From the NCBI RefSeq assembly GCF_019049325.1, contig NZ_JAGMUO010000009.1, forward strand, positions 1-34,499: a stretch of 34,499 nucleotides of DNA. Direction: 5' to 3'. Position numbers and translations under genes: made by a program. This document shows positions 9,060-16,778 of this stretch, piece after piece; within the stretch, counting starts at the first letter, position 1; the number at the start of each line of letters is the position of its first letter. The stretch comes from Streptomyces sp. AC512_CC834 (lineage in GTDB: Bacteria > Actinomycetota > Actinomycetes > Streptomycetales > Streptomycetaceae). The notes beneath the pieces are model-generated. The model was not told the origin of the DNA and made no database searches. It saw nothing but the letters and a program-made list of their open reading frames with translations.

Positions 9060-9344
9060 GGCGGGGCGGGGCCCGCCGCGGTGTGCAGGCCGCGGAGAGC
9101 CTGCGGCGTTCAGCGTGGGGGGGGCGCGACTGTGTCGGTGGCGGGTTCGGTGTCCGGGGTGGTGAAACAAGATCCGCGGACTCTACGAAACTCGGGGCAG
9201 CTCATGATGGAGCCGCTTCGGTTTTCGGCCGCGCTCGGCAGCATCACGCCCCCGGATCTTGGTGAGCAGGTGACGCTAGATGACCAAGCCGCTGCAGGCC
9301 AGGCCCGCATGGTGCAGCGCTCGCACGGGGCCGGGCAATCAGGG
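9060..9344. other. Gap between nucleotidyltransferase remnant and gajB-like gene
   Basis: No gene is supported here. An 8-bp inverted repeat, AAGATCCG (9169-9176) with CGGATCTT (9253-9260), flanks 76 nt. This could be a trace of a small mobile element or chance. A run of seven or more G residues lies near 9117-9124. Confidence 0.35.
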
Positions 9345-11120
9345 CTACGACCTGGCGTGGGGAACACCGCTCTTGGCGAGCACGGCCTCGATGCGGCCGA
9401 TGTGCTTCTCGTGGATGGCGCAGATCAGCAGCTGCTGCGCTCGAGAACCTGCAACGTAGAGGACGCGTCGGGCCTCGGTGTTGTGGTCGCTTTCCCAGTC
9501 GTCGACAACGTTCCGCTCCGTGGCGTTGTCGGTGCGCAGCCTGTCGGGGACGACGAGTACCACTCCTGGGTACTGGCGGCCCTTGACTCCGTGCACGGTG
9601 GAGAAGCGCATGAGCGGTTCGGTGCCGGTGGAGGTGGTGCGGGTCCACGTTGCTTCGTTCGGAGCTTTGAAGAGTCTACCCAGGTCTGTGGTGTTGGGTG
9701 GACAAATGTCCGCCCAGTCTGCGTCTCTCAGGTAGGTGCGGACTTCCGCTGCGAAGGTGTTTCTGGTTCTGTCGGCCGCGTTGAGGCCCAGTGCCATGCG
9801 TACGGCGAAGGCTTCGAGCCAGCGCGGTTCGACGCCTGCCAGTTCGCAACAGGCGTCGAAGTCTTCGTGTCCCGTTTTCGCTCTCTGGTTGGCGGTGAGG
9901 GCATCGAGCACCGCGCGCTGTACCTGGTCGATGGCCTTGCGGCGGGTCCGAGGGTCCGTCGTTCGTGATCTGAGGATTTGGCCTGCCGATGCGATGCGTG
10001 CCACCCGGTTGGGGTTGGTGTTGTCGATGCCGGGCACTCCTGCGGCTTTCATGCCGTGCGTCTCGGCGTGTGACAGCAGGATGAGGTCGTCGGCGGTGAG
10101 TTTGTTGCGCTCTGCGATGCCGAGAGCGGTGGGCACGATTTCGTTGAGGGTCTTGTATTCGACCAGGTGCACGGGGGTGGGATTCCAGGCGTTTTCGCCG
10201 CGGGCCAGCTCGGTGAGTTGCCCGGACCGCAGCGAGGTGTTGAACGCGCAGATGGCAGGTGTGCTGCGCCAGTTGTCCCTGAGCTGGATAGGGACGCCGG
10301 GAAGGCTGTCGGCGAAGGCTCGTACACCCTCGGGGGTCGCGCTGCGGAACTCGTAGATCGATTGGTCCGTGTCCCCCACCATGATGACGCGGGTACCTTG
10401 CTGCCGCAGGAACTCAAGGATGCGCAGTTCCTCGCGCCCGCAGTCCTGCGCTTCATCAACGATCACCTCGGCGAAGCGGGAGCGCAGCAGCGGGGCGAGG
10501 ATCTGATGTCCGTCTGCCTCCTGCAGCCAGTACTCGGCCAGGCAGCGGGCGGCCACGCAGCTGATGGTGCCGGCGCTGACGAGGCGGCCGAAGATGTGGG
10601 AGGCGTGGGCTTCCGCTTCGAATCTTCTCGCCAGGAGTTCTGCAAGGACTGTTGGACTGCCGAAGTCGCGTGGGATGCGGCCTTCTACCAGACGTGCGCG
10701 GCCCACCGGGTCGAAGTCGAACCACTCGAGATGCAGATTCTTGGCCCGGCCGATCTGGCCGAGGCGGAAGCTCGCACTGGATATGTCACGCCAGCGCTGC
10801 ACGTAGTTGGGCTTCTGTTTGAACGCTTTGACGTACAGAGGAGTGACGATGAAGCGGTGGATGAAGGTGTCGAAGGTTCCCACGAAGTGGGGGGTTTCGA
10901 GGGCTTGTGTGCGCGGCCCGCATCGTTGGCGTACTTCTTCTACCGCTGCGTTGGTGAAGGACAGCAGCGCAATGCCCTGGCGGTCCTCCTCGGCCGTTCG
11001 TTTGAGGAACCGGGCAACCATGGCACGGGTCTTGCCGGCGCCCGGGCAGGCCGCCGCGAACAGACTTTCTTCCGCATCGACCAGGGCCTTCTGGTCGGTG
11101 GTCAGGACAAGTTCGCTCAC
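9345..11120 (-). CDS. gajB: Gabija-like GajB, UvrD-family helicase
   Basis: This 591-aa protein is an SF1A UvrD/Rep-type helicase. Walker A is CPGAGKT (C25-T31), motif II is VDEAQD with DEAQD at 222-226, and motif III is GDTDQSIYEFR; late motifs include VHGVKGRQYPGVV and VLYVAGSRAQQLL, where SRA replaces the usual TRA. The start is GTG 11120, which overlaps the upstream nuclease stop by GTGA, so the two genes are translationally coupled. An OLD-family nuclease followed by a UvrD helicase is the arrangement of Gabija anti-phage systems (GajA-GajB). In the characterised system GajB senses DNA ends or termini and activates the GajA nuclease. The protein is longer than the B. cereus GajB (about 494 aa). 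Assignment as Gabija is by architecture and motifs, not by alignment. Confidence 0.8.
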   Translation of the reverse strand: MSELVLTTDQKALVDAEESLFAAACPGAGKTRAMVARFLKRTAEEDRQGIALLSFTNAAVEEVRQRCGPRTQALETPHFVGTFDTFIHRFIVTPLYVKAFKQKPNYVQRWRDISSASFRLGQIGRAKNLHLEWFDFDPVGRARLVEGRIPRDFGSPTVLAELLARRFEAEAHASHIFGRLVSAGTISCVAARCLAEYWLQEADGHQILAPLLRSRFAEVIVDEAQDCGREELRILEFLRQQGTRVIMVGDTDQSIYEFRSATPEGVRAFADSLPGVPIQLRDNWRSTPAICAFNTSLRSGQLTELARGENAWNPTPVHLVEYKTLNEIVPTALGIAERNKLTADDLILLSHAETHGMKAAGVPGIDNTNPNRVARIASAGQILRSRTTDPRTRRKAIDQVQRAVLDALTANQRAKTGHEDFDACCELAGVEPRWLEAFAVRMALGLNAADRTRNTFAAEVRTYLRDADWADICPPNTTDLGRLFKAPNEATWTRTTSTGTEPLMRFSTVHGVKGRQYPGVVLVVPDRLRTDNATERNVVDDWESDHNTEARRVLYVAGSRAQQLLICAIHEKHIGRIEAVLAKSGVPHARS

Positions 11121-13039
11121 TGGGCACCGCCCTGCTGGTCGGACAGCACGCCGTGCACGGCGTCGGTGAGGTACTGCGGTGCCTCGAAGGCTGCCCCGTC
11201 CTGGATGGCCAGGGCGACGTCGTGGGCGAACTCGCCTTTGCTGATGAACTTGGAGTGCTTGCACAGTTTTTGGTAGAAGCCGAAGGAGCGGCCCTTGGGG
11301 TGGGTGAGGATGTCGTCCCAGTGCTGTTGCGACTGCGGGTGCTGTTTGAGGTAGGCGGACCGGAGGGTCGGTTCGTTGGCCGTCGGAGCAAGGAGATCGG
11401 CCTCAAGGGTGTGGGGTGCCTCCGCGACGATGAGGTGGTCGGCCGCACCGATGGAGGCGGCGTGTTCGTCCAGCAGCTCCTTGCGGTTGCTGACCTTGGT
11501 GCGGTCGTCGCTCTCGTCTTCATCACCGCCCTCGTCCGCCGTGGCTTCGGGTTCTTCGGCGGTGGGCGTCTGGTCCTGCTGGCCGTCCTTGCTCTTCTTC
11601 TTTTTGGGGAGTTCGGGGTCGGGGTCCCGGTCTGTGATGACTGTCAGTCGGTCCAGCAGCCGGCAGCCGTTGACCTCTGAGAGCAGCAGGGTGATGTAGG
11701 GGGCGAAGTCGACACTGCCGACGTTGATGATGGTGACACCGTGGAAGTCCCGGCGCTGCTTGGCCTGGTCGTCGCCGTTGAACAGGCAGTGCCGAGCGAT
11801 GACCGGCAGCAGGACGGCTTCCGCGATGCCTTCGACCAGGACGACGCGGCGGGCGAAGAGCAGGCTGGCGCGGGTGGCGTCCAGGTACTGGTTGATCTTC
11901 CGTCGCTCGTTGTCGGCCAGGGCCAGCTGGGCCAGGGGAAGTGACTGGGTCCTGCGGCGCAGAACCTCGGTGTCACGCCCCTTGTCGTCCTGGTCGATCT
12001 CTTGTTCGGCGCGGGTACGCAGCGCAACGACGTTCTCGATGCCGACGCTGCTGGCAAGGTTCGGGGAGTGCGTGCTGGCGATGACCTGGATCCGTCCGGC
12101 CGGTCCCTGCAGGTCGTCCCGGGGTGAGGCCTCGGCCTGTTCGCGCAGATAGTCCAGGAGCACGGCCTGCAGCTGCGGGTGGAGGTGGGCTTCGGGCTCT
12201 TCGACGAGGAACAGCGTCAGTTCTGCAGATTGGGCCTTGCGCAGTTCGAGGATGACGGTCGCGATGAACAGGAGGTTGGCGTAGCCCAGGCCCGATTCGG
12301 CGAGGCCTGCGGGTTCGATCCCGGACTCGGCCATCTTCACGCGCAGGCTGCGGGCCAGGCGGTGCAGTTGGTATTCGGCGAAGGTGACCTGGACGCTCTG
12401 GCCCCGAACCGAGTCGGTCAGCTTGCCGAGATGGGTTTGGATCGCGTCGGTCGTGGTGGTGAGGACATCATGGTTGGTGAGTTCTTTGAGCGAGTCGTTG
12501 GCCGTCGAGCGGAACTTCTCCTGGTCGTCCTCCGTCGTGAGGTACTGGATGATGCGCAGCAGTCGGCTGCCGTCGGAGGAGTCGAGCTCCCTTTGCGCGT
12601 CGCGCAGCGGGGCCAGGTAGACGTGTGTGATCTGCTCCCGCTTGGCCGACTCGGCGTCGGGGCCGCCCACCGGCCCTGCCGTCACGCTGGCCCGCATCTG
12701 CTGACGGACGGGGTCCTTCTGGTAGGTGGTGGTATAACTGGCCTGGTGCGTGCTGACATCGAGAGCAGTGATGTAGTGCGCCCGCTGAGTGTCGGTCAGT
12801 CCGTCGTAAGTGGCTGTGAACTCGGCCTCAGCCCCCTCCCGGCCGCGGGACAGGTCGGAGTCTTCGAACCAGCGGGTGCCCCGACGGTTCAAGGGCGTGG
12901 TGGCCAGTCGCAGCGATTCGATGACGTTGGACTTCCCGGAGTTGTTCTCGCCGACAAGCAGTGTGATGCCCGGTTGGAAGTCGACCTTCAGGTTGTAGCA
13001 GGACCGGAAGTTCTTGATGCTCAGGCGGCTCAGGTACAT
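11117..13039 (-). CDS. gajA: Gabija-like GajA, OLD-family ATPase/TOPRIM nuclease
   Basis: This 640-aa protein begins MYLSRLSIKNFRSC, a typical start for RecF/OLD-type ATPases. Walker A is GENNSGKSN (30-38). A signature-like ESGLGYANLLF and Walker B LFLVEEPEAHLHPQ follow. The C-terminal TOPRIM domain has VLVEG (E403) and TDRDPD (D470 and D472), the metal-binding residues of OLD nucleases. Soon after D472 there is a charged insertion of about 50 residues, first KKKKSKDG and then Glu/Asp-rich, unlike compact TOPRIM domains. The ATG at 13039 aligns with the conserved N-terminus; an upstream in-frame extension to 13150 has no domain sense. It is co-transcribed with the GajB-like helicase. Known GajA proteins are sequence-specific DNA nickases inhibited by nucleotides; the same is likely here. 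Confidence 0.82.
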   Translation of the reverse strand: MYLSRLSIKNFRSCYNLKVDFQPGITLLVGENNSGKSNVIESLRLATTPLNRRGTRWFEDSDLSRGREGAEAEFTATYDGLTDTQRAHYITALDVSTHQASYTTTYQKDPVRQQMRASVTAGPVGGPDAESAKREQITHVYLAPLRDAQRELDSSDGSRLLRIIQYLTTEDDQEKFRSTANDSLKELTNHDVLTTTTDAIQTHLGKLTDSVRGQSVQVTFAEYQLHRLARSLRVKMAESGIEPAGLAESGLGYANLLFIATVILELRKAQSAELTLFLVEEPEAHLHPQLQAVLLDYLREQAEASPRDDLQGPAGRIQVIASTHSPNLASSVGIENVVALRTRAEQEIDQDDKGRDTEVLRRRTQSLPLAQLALADNERRKINQYLDATRASLLFARRVVLVEGIAEAVLLPVIARHCLFNGDDQAKQRRDFHGVTIINVGSVDFAPYITLLLSEVNGCRLLDRLTVITDRDPDPELPKKKKSKDGQQDQTPTAEEPEATADEGGDEDESDDRTKVSNRKELLDEHAASIGAADHLIVAEAPHTLEADLLAPTANEPTLRSAYLKQHPQSQQHWDDILTHPKGRSFGFYQKLCKHSKFISKGEFAHDVALAIQDGAAFEAPQYLTDAVHGVLSDQQGGAQ

Positions 13040-13339
13040 CCCGCCCGGCGTCTGGTCATGCCTCTGGCGCACTGGCGCACTCCCCTGTTGCTCGGTGTCT
13101 TCTCCCCCACATGAGCGGCGTGGGCCCCACGAGGCCCGTCCGCCACCCAACCCGAACCTTTACACAATCTCCACGCGCCAAGTGAGTGAACGCGCAAACA
13201 GCGGGATGCGCCAAGGCTCACGCCGTCATGGCGCAGGCGAATGCGCCCCGGGTCTAGGTAGGGACGCCCCGGCCGGCCGAGCTCCGCTTCTTGTAACCGT
13301 GATCCATGGCTGTCAGTCCTGTCCGGCACACTGCCCCGC
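13040..13339. promoter_or_regulatory. Divergent intergenic region upstream of gajA-like gene and 13340 gene
   Basis: This 300-nt region lies between two divergent genes and must carry both promoters. The segment around 13155-13195 is AT-richer than its surroundings (for example TTTACACAATCTCC) and is the most likely promoter area for the gajA-like gene. I could not place convincing -35/-10 pairs. Confidence 0.35.
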
Positions 13340-13849
13340 ATGCTGGGTCGAGAAGAAGCCGCTACCGCGCGGCAGCGAGTGATACAGGCGTACGCACAAC
13401 TGCCGCACGCGGTACCGGACGTTACTGTCGATGACTTACGGCAAGCCAACCAACTGGCTTGGGCGGAACTAGAGGCGGCAGGCGCGCCCCTGAATGCGCC
13501 CGGCGAGCGGATCTATGCTCTCGGTTTCGTGGGACCTGGGCCAGACCTGAAGGTCGGGCTCACCAGCTCGCGTCTGGGGCAGACCGGTAGATCTGGCGTC
13601 ACTGCGCGCATCAAGTCCTTGGAGCGGGTCAGCATGGCTCACTGCACAGTCATGGTGCGGGCCTGGATATCGAGGCCCGTAGCCAACGCCCGCAACTGGG
13701 AGTCCAGATCCCTCAAAGCACTGGAGGAGCTTGAGGAATCTACGGCGATAGGCGAGTACTTCCGTGGCGTCGACTTCGACTTGGCCTTGAAGATCATCCA
13801 CAGCGTCCGCAAGGACTCCATAACCTCAGTCAGGCGAGCAGGTAGGTGA
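13340..13849 (+). CDS. Possible GIY-YIG/T5orf172-like nuclease-domain protein
   Basis: This 169-aa protein has a helical N-terminus and then ERIYALGFVGPGPDLKVGLT, followed by an RxKSLERV segment. A tyrosine-containing strand, a short loop and a second strand with K-V-G-x-T, then an Arg-containing helix, is the layout of GIY-YIG-like domains of the T5orf172/MUG113 type. A late Glu (around ALEELEES) could be the metal ligand. The second half of the GIY motif is not clear, so activity is unproven. Codon use is less GC-rich than in neighbouring genes, consistent with acquired DNA. It is divergent from the Gabija-like pair and may be a separate defence or mobile-element gene. Confidence 0.5.
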   Translation: MLGREEAATARQRVIQAYAQLPHAVPDVTVDDLRQANQLAWAELEAAGAPLNAPGERIYALGFVGPGPDLKVGLTSSRLGQTGRSGVTARIKSLERVSMAHCTVMVRAWISRPVANARNWESRSLKALEELEESTAIGEYFRGVDFDLALKIIHSVRKDSITSVRRAGR

Positions 13850-13897
13850 ACGCCAGCGCCTACTGACAGGATTACAGACCGAGGCATACACGCATCC

Positions 13898-14050
13898 ATG
13901 CACGTCAGGAGCCACCTGCCATACGGGTCTGCACGGGAATGGCAACGACTTTCGTCACTCCTGTCACAGGAAGTCGGCAGAGGAGGTCAGCGTCTTTTCC
14001 CAGTTCAGGCCAGGTTCCCAACGGACATCACAGTGACGATCTACGACTGA
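13898..14050 (+). CDS. Small hypothetical open frame
   Basis: ATG 13898 opens a 50-aa frame (MHVRSHLPYGSAREWQRLSS...RLFPVQARFPTDITVTIYD) that stops at 14048-14050. The stop is in the same frame as, and immediately before, the glycosylase remnant that follows. It may be degraded 5' sequence belonging with that remnant or an unrelated small gene. No family is recognised and no ribosome binding site stands out. Confidence 0.2.
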   Translation: MHVRSHLPYGSAREWQRLSSLLSQEVGRGGQRLFPVQARFPTDITVTIYD

Positions 14051-14536
14051 CACCTTCATGCAGCCCTGCAGCATAAGATCCCGGCCTTCTATGGCCTGGA
14101 CTCGGCGCTGGCCACCGCGATCACCGCGCTGCGCGAGCACGGTGCACCACAGGCGTACACCGCGCTCCAAGGGCAAGTCGCCGGGCTCGGTCCGGCCTTC
14201 TTCACCAAGTTCCTCTACTTCACCGGTATCACCGTGGCGCCCGCCCGCCCGCCCGCCCGCAGGCCGCGGCCGATCATCCTCGATCACGAGCTGTCCAGGC
14301 ATCTGCAGCAACTGGCCGCTGCCGTCGGCCGGGAGAGCAGCCACGATGTGGACGGCTCGATCGCTGCCTGGGTGTGGTCGGACGGGAACTTGTCGCCCCA
14401 CCGCTACTGGGTCTACCTCTCCTTCATGCAGGCCGCCGCCGACCAGCTGGCCGCAGGCGACATCTGGCCAGCCAGTGCAGCCCCCGACCTGCTCGAATGC
14501 GCGTTGTTCACCACCAGATGGGAGACATCCGGCTAG
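14051..14536 (+). pseudogene. 5'-truncated OGG-fold DNA glycosylase-like protein
   Basis: The frame after the TGA at 14048 encodes HKIPAFYGLDSALATAI, then VAGLGPAFFTKFLYFTG, then PRPIILDHELSRHLQQLA and a helical C-terminus ending TTRWETSG. The LGPaFFTKFLYF segment is the helix-hairpin-helix-like signature of a Streptomyces protein family annotated as 8-oxoguanine DNA glycosylase OGG-fold; ILDHEL follows at the expected place. The family's N-terminal part is missing: a stop codon precedes the homologous sequence and no start codon with a ribosome binding site is seen. A proline/alanine-rich run near 14240-14262 may come from repeat expansion of a CCCG unit. I call it a remnant. A shorter functional protein starting from a rare codon cannot be ruled out. 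Confidence 0.5.
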
Positions 14537-14923
14537 ACGGGAGCGGGCGGCTCTGCTCGCGTGCTCGGTCAGTGGGCCTGAGCGCTTGATGCCCCGCCTG
14601 GCGCAGGGGCAGTTGGATGGTCCGGATCAGGGCATGGCGTAGCAGTAGTCACCGGCGACCGGTTCCTCACCGCCTACGCCGACCCCCTGTCCCCCTCCTG
14701 ACACCGTCCCCGGCCCCGGAGGGCCCCGGGCCCCGTCTCGTCTTCTGGCGGGCCCGTCCCGGTTTCGGAGGCGGCAGGTGCGGCCGCTCCTTCAACAACC
14801 CGGCGGGCAGCCGGCCTGGCGGCTGCTGGCGCGGCGGCGCCCCTGGCCAGAAGTGCCGTCTGGATGGTGAGTTCGACGTGCTGGGCAGGGTGTGGTGTCA
14901 GTGGGGGTTCGTAGGGTGGGCGT
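14537..14923. other. Intergenic region before the predicted nuclease gene
   Basis: There is no supported gene in these 387 nt. At the right end TAGGGT (14912-14917) lies 6 nt before GTG 14924 and fits the leaderless-promoter pattern. The stretch 14700-14745 is a G/C-only palindromic patch (GGCCCCGGAGGGCCCCGGGCC) without a T-run. Confidence 0.4.
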
Positions 14924-16588
14924 GTGGTGAGAGTTCCGTGGGAGAGGCTGGCCGAGAATCCCAGGCTGTCGGAGTCCTTGGTGACCTTGCTGGTGATGCG
15001 GCTGCGGGAGCGGGCACAGCCGGTCGACGGGACGGGCGGTGACGGCGGCCGGGATCTGTTCGAGTACACCGACGACGACAAGCTGGTCGTGTACGAGGCG
15101 AAGTCGTTCACCGGCCGCATGACGCCCGGCCGCCGCCGGCAGGTACGAGAGTCTCTGGTGTCTGCGGCCCGTCACCAGCCGGATCACTGGGATCTGCTCG
15201 TACCGATCGATCCGAACCCTGCCGAGCAGGCCTGGTTCGACGGCCTGCGCGGCGAGTTCGAATTCGTGCGGCACTGGCGGGGGCGCAGCTGGCTGGACGA
15301 GAAGTGCGCGGCTCATCCCGATCTGGTGCGCTACGCGTTGCAGGAGTCGGCCGACTACATCCTGGAGCGGATCGCCGAGGCGCGTGCCGAGCGCGACGTG
15401 CTGCACGGCGGGATCAGCGACTACCTCGAGCGGGCCCGCGCGCTGCACGGGAGAGTCCAGGAGATCTCCCCGCACTATGCGGTGCAGACCCTTCTGGATG
15501 CCGACGGCCGCACGGTCGTGCACCTGTCGCCCCGCGGGCCCGACCCGGACGGGCAGGGTGCGATCCGGCTCACCGGCCCGGTCCGTTTCGCTGGGGACGA
15601 CCCGCAGGAGGCCCGCCGAAGGGAGCGGTTCGAGGAGGTCATGCGCTTCGGCGGAGAGGTGGAGCTGAGCGCGGACAATCTGGCCGAGGCCACGCTGTCG
15701 GGTCCCGCAGGGCTGGGGCTGGAGCGCGTCACGGTGGGTGGTGTGCGCATCTCCTCGGTCCGGCAGGAGGTGACACCGCCCCTGCAGGGGCAGGTCGCGG
15801 TCCAGCTGTCTTCGGGTGTTCCGCTCGCTTCCCTGCCCGTGCGCTTCACGCAGCGGGTGAGCGGCTCGGACGGCGGCATCCTGTACGGCAGCGACATGAC
15901 CGGGGTGATGCGCGTGCGGCTGCGCTACAGCCATGGCGACCGCTCCGCCCAGCTGAAGTTCACCTTCCAACCGCCTGAGGTGGCGATGCCGCTGATGCTG
16001 GTGCCCGCGCTCAAACTGCTCAGCCAGGCCACGGCCGGCCATTTCATGGAGTTGGCCTTCGCCGGCGAGCCGGCCGGCCGGGTGCGGGCGCCGGTCAGCA
16101 CCGGGATGACTCCCGCGGGCTGGGAGTCGGGTGAGGCACAGCTGTGGGCCGACGCCTTCGACGACCTGAGCCGGCTGCAGAGCAGGACGGGTCGCTTCTT
16201 CCCGGTCCCAGACAACTTCACCCAACGCGATGCGCGTGAGGTCAAGGACATGCTCGCTCTTCTCGACGGGGAGGAGACCGTGCTGCGGGGCGGCACCGTG
16301 TCGGTGGGCGTCGACAGCGCTGAGGCCCTCGACAAACTGGGCGACATCCGCGCCGGGATGTTCCGCGTCACCGCCGGCTATCTGGGCCTGCTCTTCACCC
16401 TCGGCGAGCAGCAGTTCGACCTCGGGCCCTGTACCGAGATCTACACGATGGACAAGATCCTCAACATGAAGGAGGCGCGGCGGGACCTCGCCGCGCACGG
16501 GCACGCGACCGTGACGATGCGCGTCGCCAAGCGCTTCCCGCCCGTGCGCTATCTCGGGCCTCTGCGCGACGACGGCGTCGAAGGGTGA
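14924..16588 (+). CDS. Predicted restriction-endonuclease-like protein with long unknown C-terminus
   Basis: This 554-aa protein starts with an REase-like domain. GTGGDGGRDLFEY (D40 and D44) is followed by a strand VVYEAKSF with E58-A-K60, matching the D...(E/D)xK active site of Mrr-type and related nucleases. Helices and strands to about residue 125 (LLVPIDPNPAEQAWF, then RSWLDEKCAAHPDLVRY) complete that domain and resemble a family of actinobacterial proteins with an N-terminal nuclease. A coiled-coil-like stretch follows (about 140-190). Residues 190-554 are strand-rich and I do not recognise them; they may sense a ligand or partner. No transmembrane segment is evident. GTG 14924 was chosen because of the -10 element 6 nt upstream; GTG 14927 is equivalent. 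A toxic effector or defence nuclease is inferred. Confidence 0.6.
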   Translation: MVRVPWERLAENPRLSESLVTLLVMRLRERAQPVDGTGGDGGRDLFEYTDDDKLVVYEAKSFTGRMTPGRRRQVRESLVSAARHQPDHWDLLVPIDPNPAEQAWFDGLRGEFEFVRHWRGRSWLDEKCAAHPDLVRYALQESADYILERIAEARAERDVLHGGISDYLERARALHGRVQEISPHYAVQTLLDADGRTVVHLSPRGPDPDGQGAIRLTGPVRFAGDDPQEARRRERFEEVMRFGGEVELSADNLAEATLSGPAGLGLERVTVGGVRISSVRQEVTPPLQGQVAVQLSSGVPLASLPVRFTQRVSGSDGGILYGSDMTGVMRVRLRYSHGDRSAQLKFTFQPPEVAMPLMLVPALKLLSQATAGHFMELAFAGEPAGRVRAPVSTGMTPAGWESGEAQLWADAFDDLSRLQSRTGRFFPVPDNFTQRDAREVKDMLALLDGEETVLRGGTVSVGVDSAEALDKLGDIRAGMFRVTAGYLGLLFTLGEQQFDLGPCTEIYTMDKILNMKEARRDLAAHGHATVTMRVAKRFPPVRYLGPLRDDGVEG

Positions 16589-16778
16589 CAGGCGGGAGCG
16601 CCGCGCCGGATCCCACGGGCACGATCAGAACGTGGGCCCGGCGGTTCGGCAGTCGTGCGGGACGCGGCCATGGCGGGCAAGCCCTCCTACCGAGTCCCTG
16701 CAGACGACGGTGGCGCGGGAGGCAGAGGAGACGAGCGCGGGAAACGGACTCTGGCGGCCGTGCTGCTGGCGGACGACG

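Noticed and set aside
9169..9260. 8-bp inverted repeat AAGATCCG/CGGATCTT as possible IS ends
   Set aside because: Arms are short, the enclosed 76 nt have no transposase or known MITE feature, and no target duplication was seen.
9081..11276. Plus-strand open frames across the GajB-like gene
   Set aside because: All UvrD helicase motifs lie on the minus strand; the plus frames are shadows.
14792..16504. 570-aa minus-strand open frame across the EAK-type nuclease gene
   Set aside because: His/Arg/Gln-rich antisense shadow; the plus strand has the nuclease motif and a promoter-like element.
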